DNA of 6,553 nt from an uncultured Collinsella sp. (lineage in GTDB: Bacteria; Actinomycetota; Coriobacteriia; Coriobacteriales; Coriobacteriaceae): the NCBI GenBank assembly GCA_900550735.1, contig URTD01000110.1, positions 1 to 6,553 on the forward strand. The letters run 5' to 3'. Shown here piece after piece: positions 6,024 to 6,553 of the stretch; the first letter of the stretch is position 1; the number at the start of each line of letters is the position of its first letter. The translations under genes were made by a program, and so were the position numbers. Below the pieces are notes generated by a model. It searched no databases, was not told the DNA's origin, and was given only the letters and a program-made list of their open reading frames with translations.

Positions 6024-6503
6024 TTAGTTGGTATGTCCGCCGCCCGCTGTCATCTGAGCCGCATGCTCCAGCTGGTCTGCTATGGCCTCCCAGCTTTCGC
6101 GGGCGGCCTTCGTAGAACCGGGAAAGTTTACGACAAGCGTATACCCACGCTGCATGCACACGGCGCGCGAGAGCATAGCGCGGCGTGTCTTGGTCATGGA
6201 GTACGCACGGATTGCCTCGGCAATACCCGGCACATCGCGGTCACAGACGGCACGCGTCGCCTCGGGTGTCACGTCGCGCATCGAAAGACCCGTGCCGCCG
6301 CAGGTGAGCACGACATTGGCGTGGCACTCATCGGCGGCCTCCACGATGGCATCACCGATCTCGCTGACGTCGTCGCGCACGACCACATGTGAGGCGACCG
6401 TCCAGCCCTGCGCCTCGATAAGTTCCTCGAGTGCGGCTCCGGCCTCGTCCTGAGCAAGATCACGCGTATCCGAGCACGTCACAATCGAAATCTTCAGCTC
6501 CAT
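6024..6503 (-). CDS. mogA: MogA/MoaB-family molybdopterin adenylyltransferase
   Basis: A 159-residue cytosolic protein of the MoCF-binding fold. The family enzyme adenylylates molybdopterin so that MoeA can then insert molybdate to make molybdenum cofactor. The ATG at 6503 follows GGAGG with 6-nt spacing; the longer frame from 6545 overlaps the preceding gene and lacks a ribosome site. Seen motifs are TCGGTGLSMRDVTPEAT (67-83), containing the GGTG loop and the conserved aspartate D77, and NFPGSTKAA (126-134), the typical C-terminal PGS loop. Length fits a single-domain MogA/MoaB protein (E. coli members about 170-195). The symbol marks the family: MogA and MoaB cannot be separated with confidence by eye. 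It follows another gene by 10 bp, so they are probably cotranscribed, and it ends at a strong terminator before modABC. Context supports a shared role in molybdenum cofactor supply. Confidence 0.93.
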   Translation of the reverse strand: MELKISIVTCSDTRDLAQDEAGAALEELIEAQGWTVASHVVVRDDVSEIGDAIVEAADECHANVVLTCGGTGLSMRDVTPEATRAVCDRDVPGIAEAIRAYSMTKTRRAMLSRAVCMQRGYTLVVNFPGSTKAARESWEAIADQLEHAAQMTAGGGHTN

Positions 6504-6513
6504 AGCATTCCTC

Positions 6514-6553
6514 CTATAGCACCGTGCCCTCAGGCAGGTCGACACGCACGACA
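6514..6553 (-). CDS. C-terminal end of an unidentified gene, cut by window edge
   Basis: An open frame enters from the right edge and ends at TAG (6514-6516), giving the last residues VVRVDLPEGTVL. The stop lies 10 bp before the mogA-type ATG, and GGAGG begins right after the stop, the usual arrangement of consecutive operon genes. Twelve residues are too few to identify it. A molybdenum-cofactor-related protein such as a MOSC-domain protein would fit the context, but that is a guess. Confidence 0.5.
   Translation of the reverse strand, partial: VVRVDLPEGTVL

Overview
The window looks like chromosomal DNA from an anaerobic, GC-rich actinobacterium of the class Coriobacteriia, most likely Collinsella or a close relative. 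This rests on the GC-rich coding sequence with strong third-position bias, the Tat-type lipoprotein signal of ModA, two oxygen-sensitive double-cubane-type reductases, and the general look of the proteins. It is an inference from familiarity, not a database match. All supported genes lie on the minus strand, so transcription runs from high to low coordinates. The long plus-strand open frames are antisense shadows.

In transcription order: (1) the last 12 codons of an unidentified gene (6514-6553), followed after 10 bp by a MogA/MoaB-type molybdopterin adenylyltransferase (6024-6503) that ends at a strong intrinsic terminator (5974-6010). (2) A promoter region with a perfect TATAAT, no good -35, and an array of inverted half-sites upstream. 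(3) A molybdate (or tungstate) importer operon: modA lipoprotein (4948-5820), modB permease (3437-4879) and modC ATPase (2363-3433), closed by a hairpin terminator (2311-2351). (4) A leader of about 330 nt (1932-2263) with candidate promoters, a short ORF behind a strong Shine-Dalgarno sequence, and a stable hairpin. (5) Two tandem paralogues of the 2-hydroxyacyl-CoA dehydratase / double-cubane-cluster reductase family (648-1931 complete; 1-493 cut by the window edge).

Regions 1-3 form one logical unit: oxyanion uptake by ModABC and insertion of the metal into molybdopterin by the MogA-type enzyme. The double-cubane proteins have no known molybdenum requirement. They have their own promoter signals behind a terminator, so their adjacency may be positional only.

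The least ordinary items are the ModB protein, which carries a signal peptide and an unrecognised extracytoplasmic domain of about 185 residues ahead of the permease; the structured leader with a short ORF upstream of the first reductase; the half-site array upstream of modA; and a ModC whose C-terminal domain does not look like the usual Mop/TOBE domain. I saw no mobile element, CRISPR array, tRNA or rRNA. Nothing here amounts to a clearly new system; the ModB fusion and the leader are the best leads.
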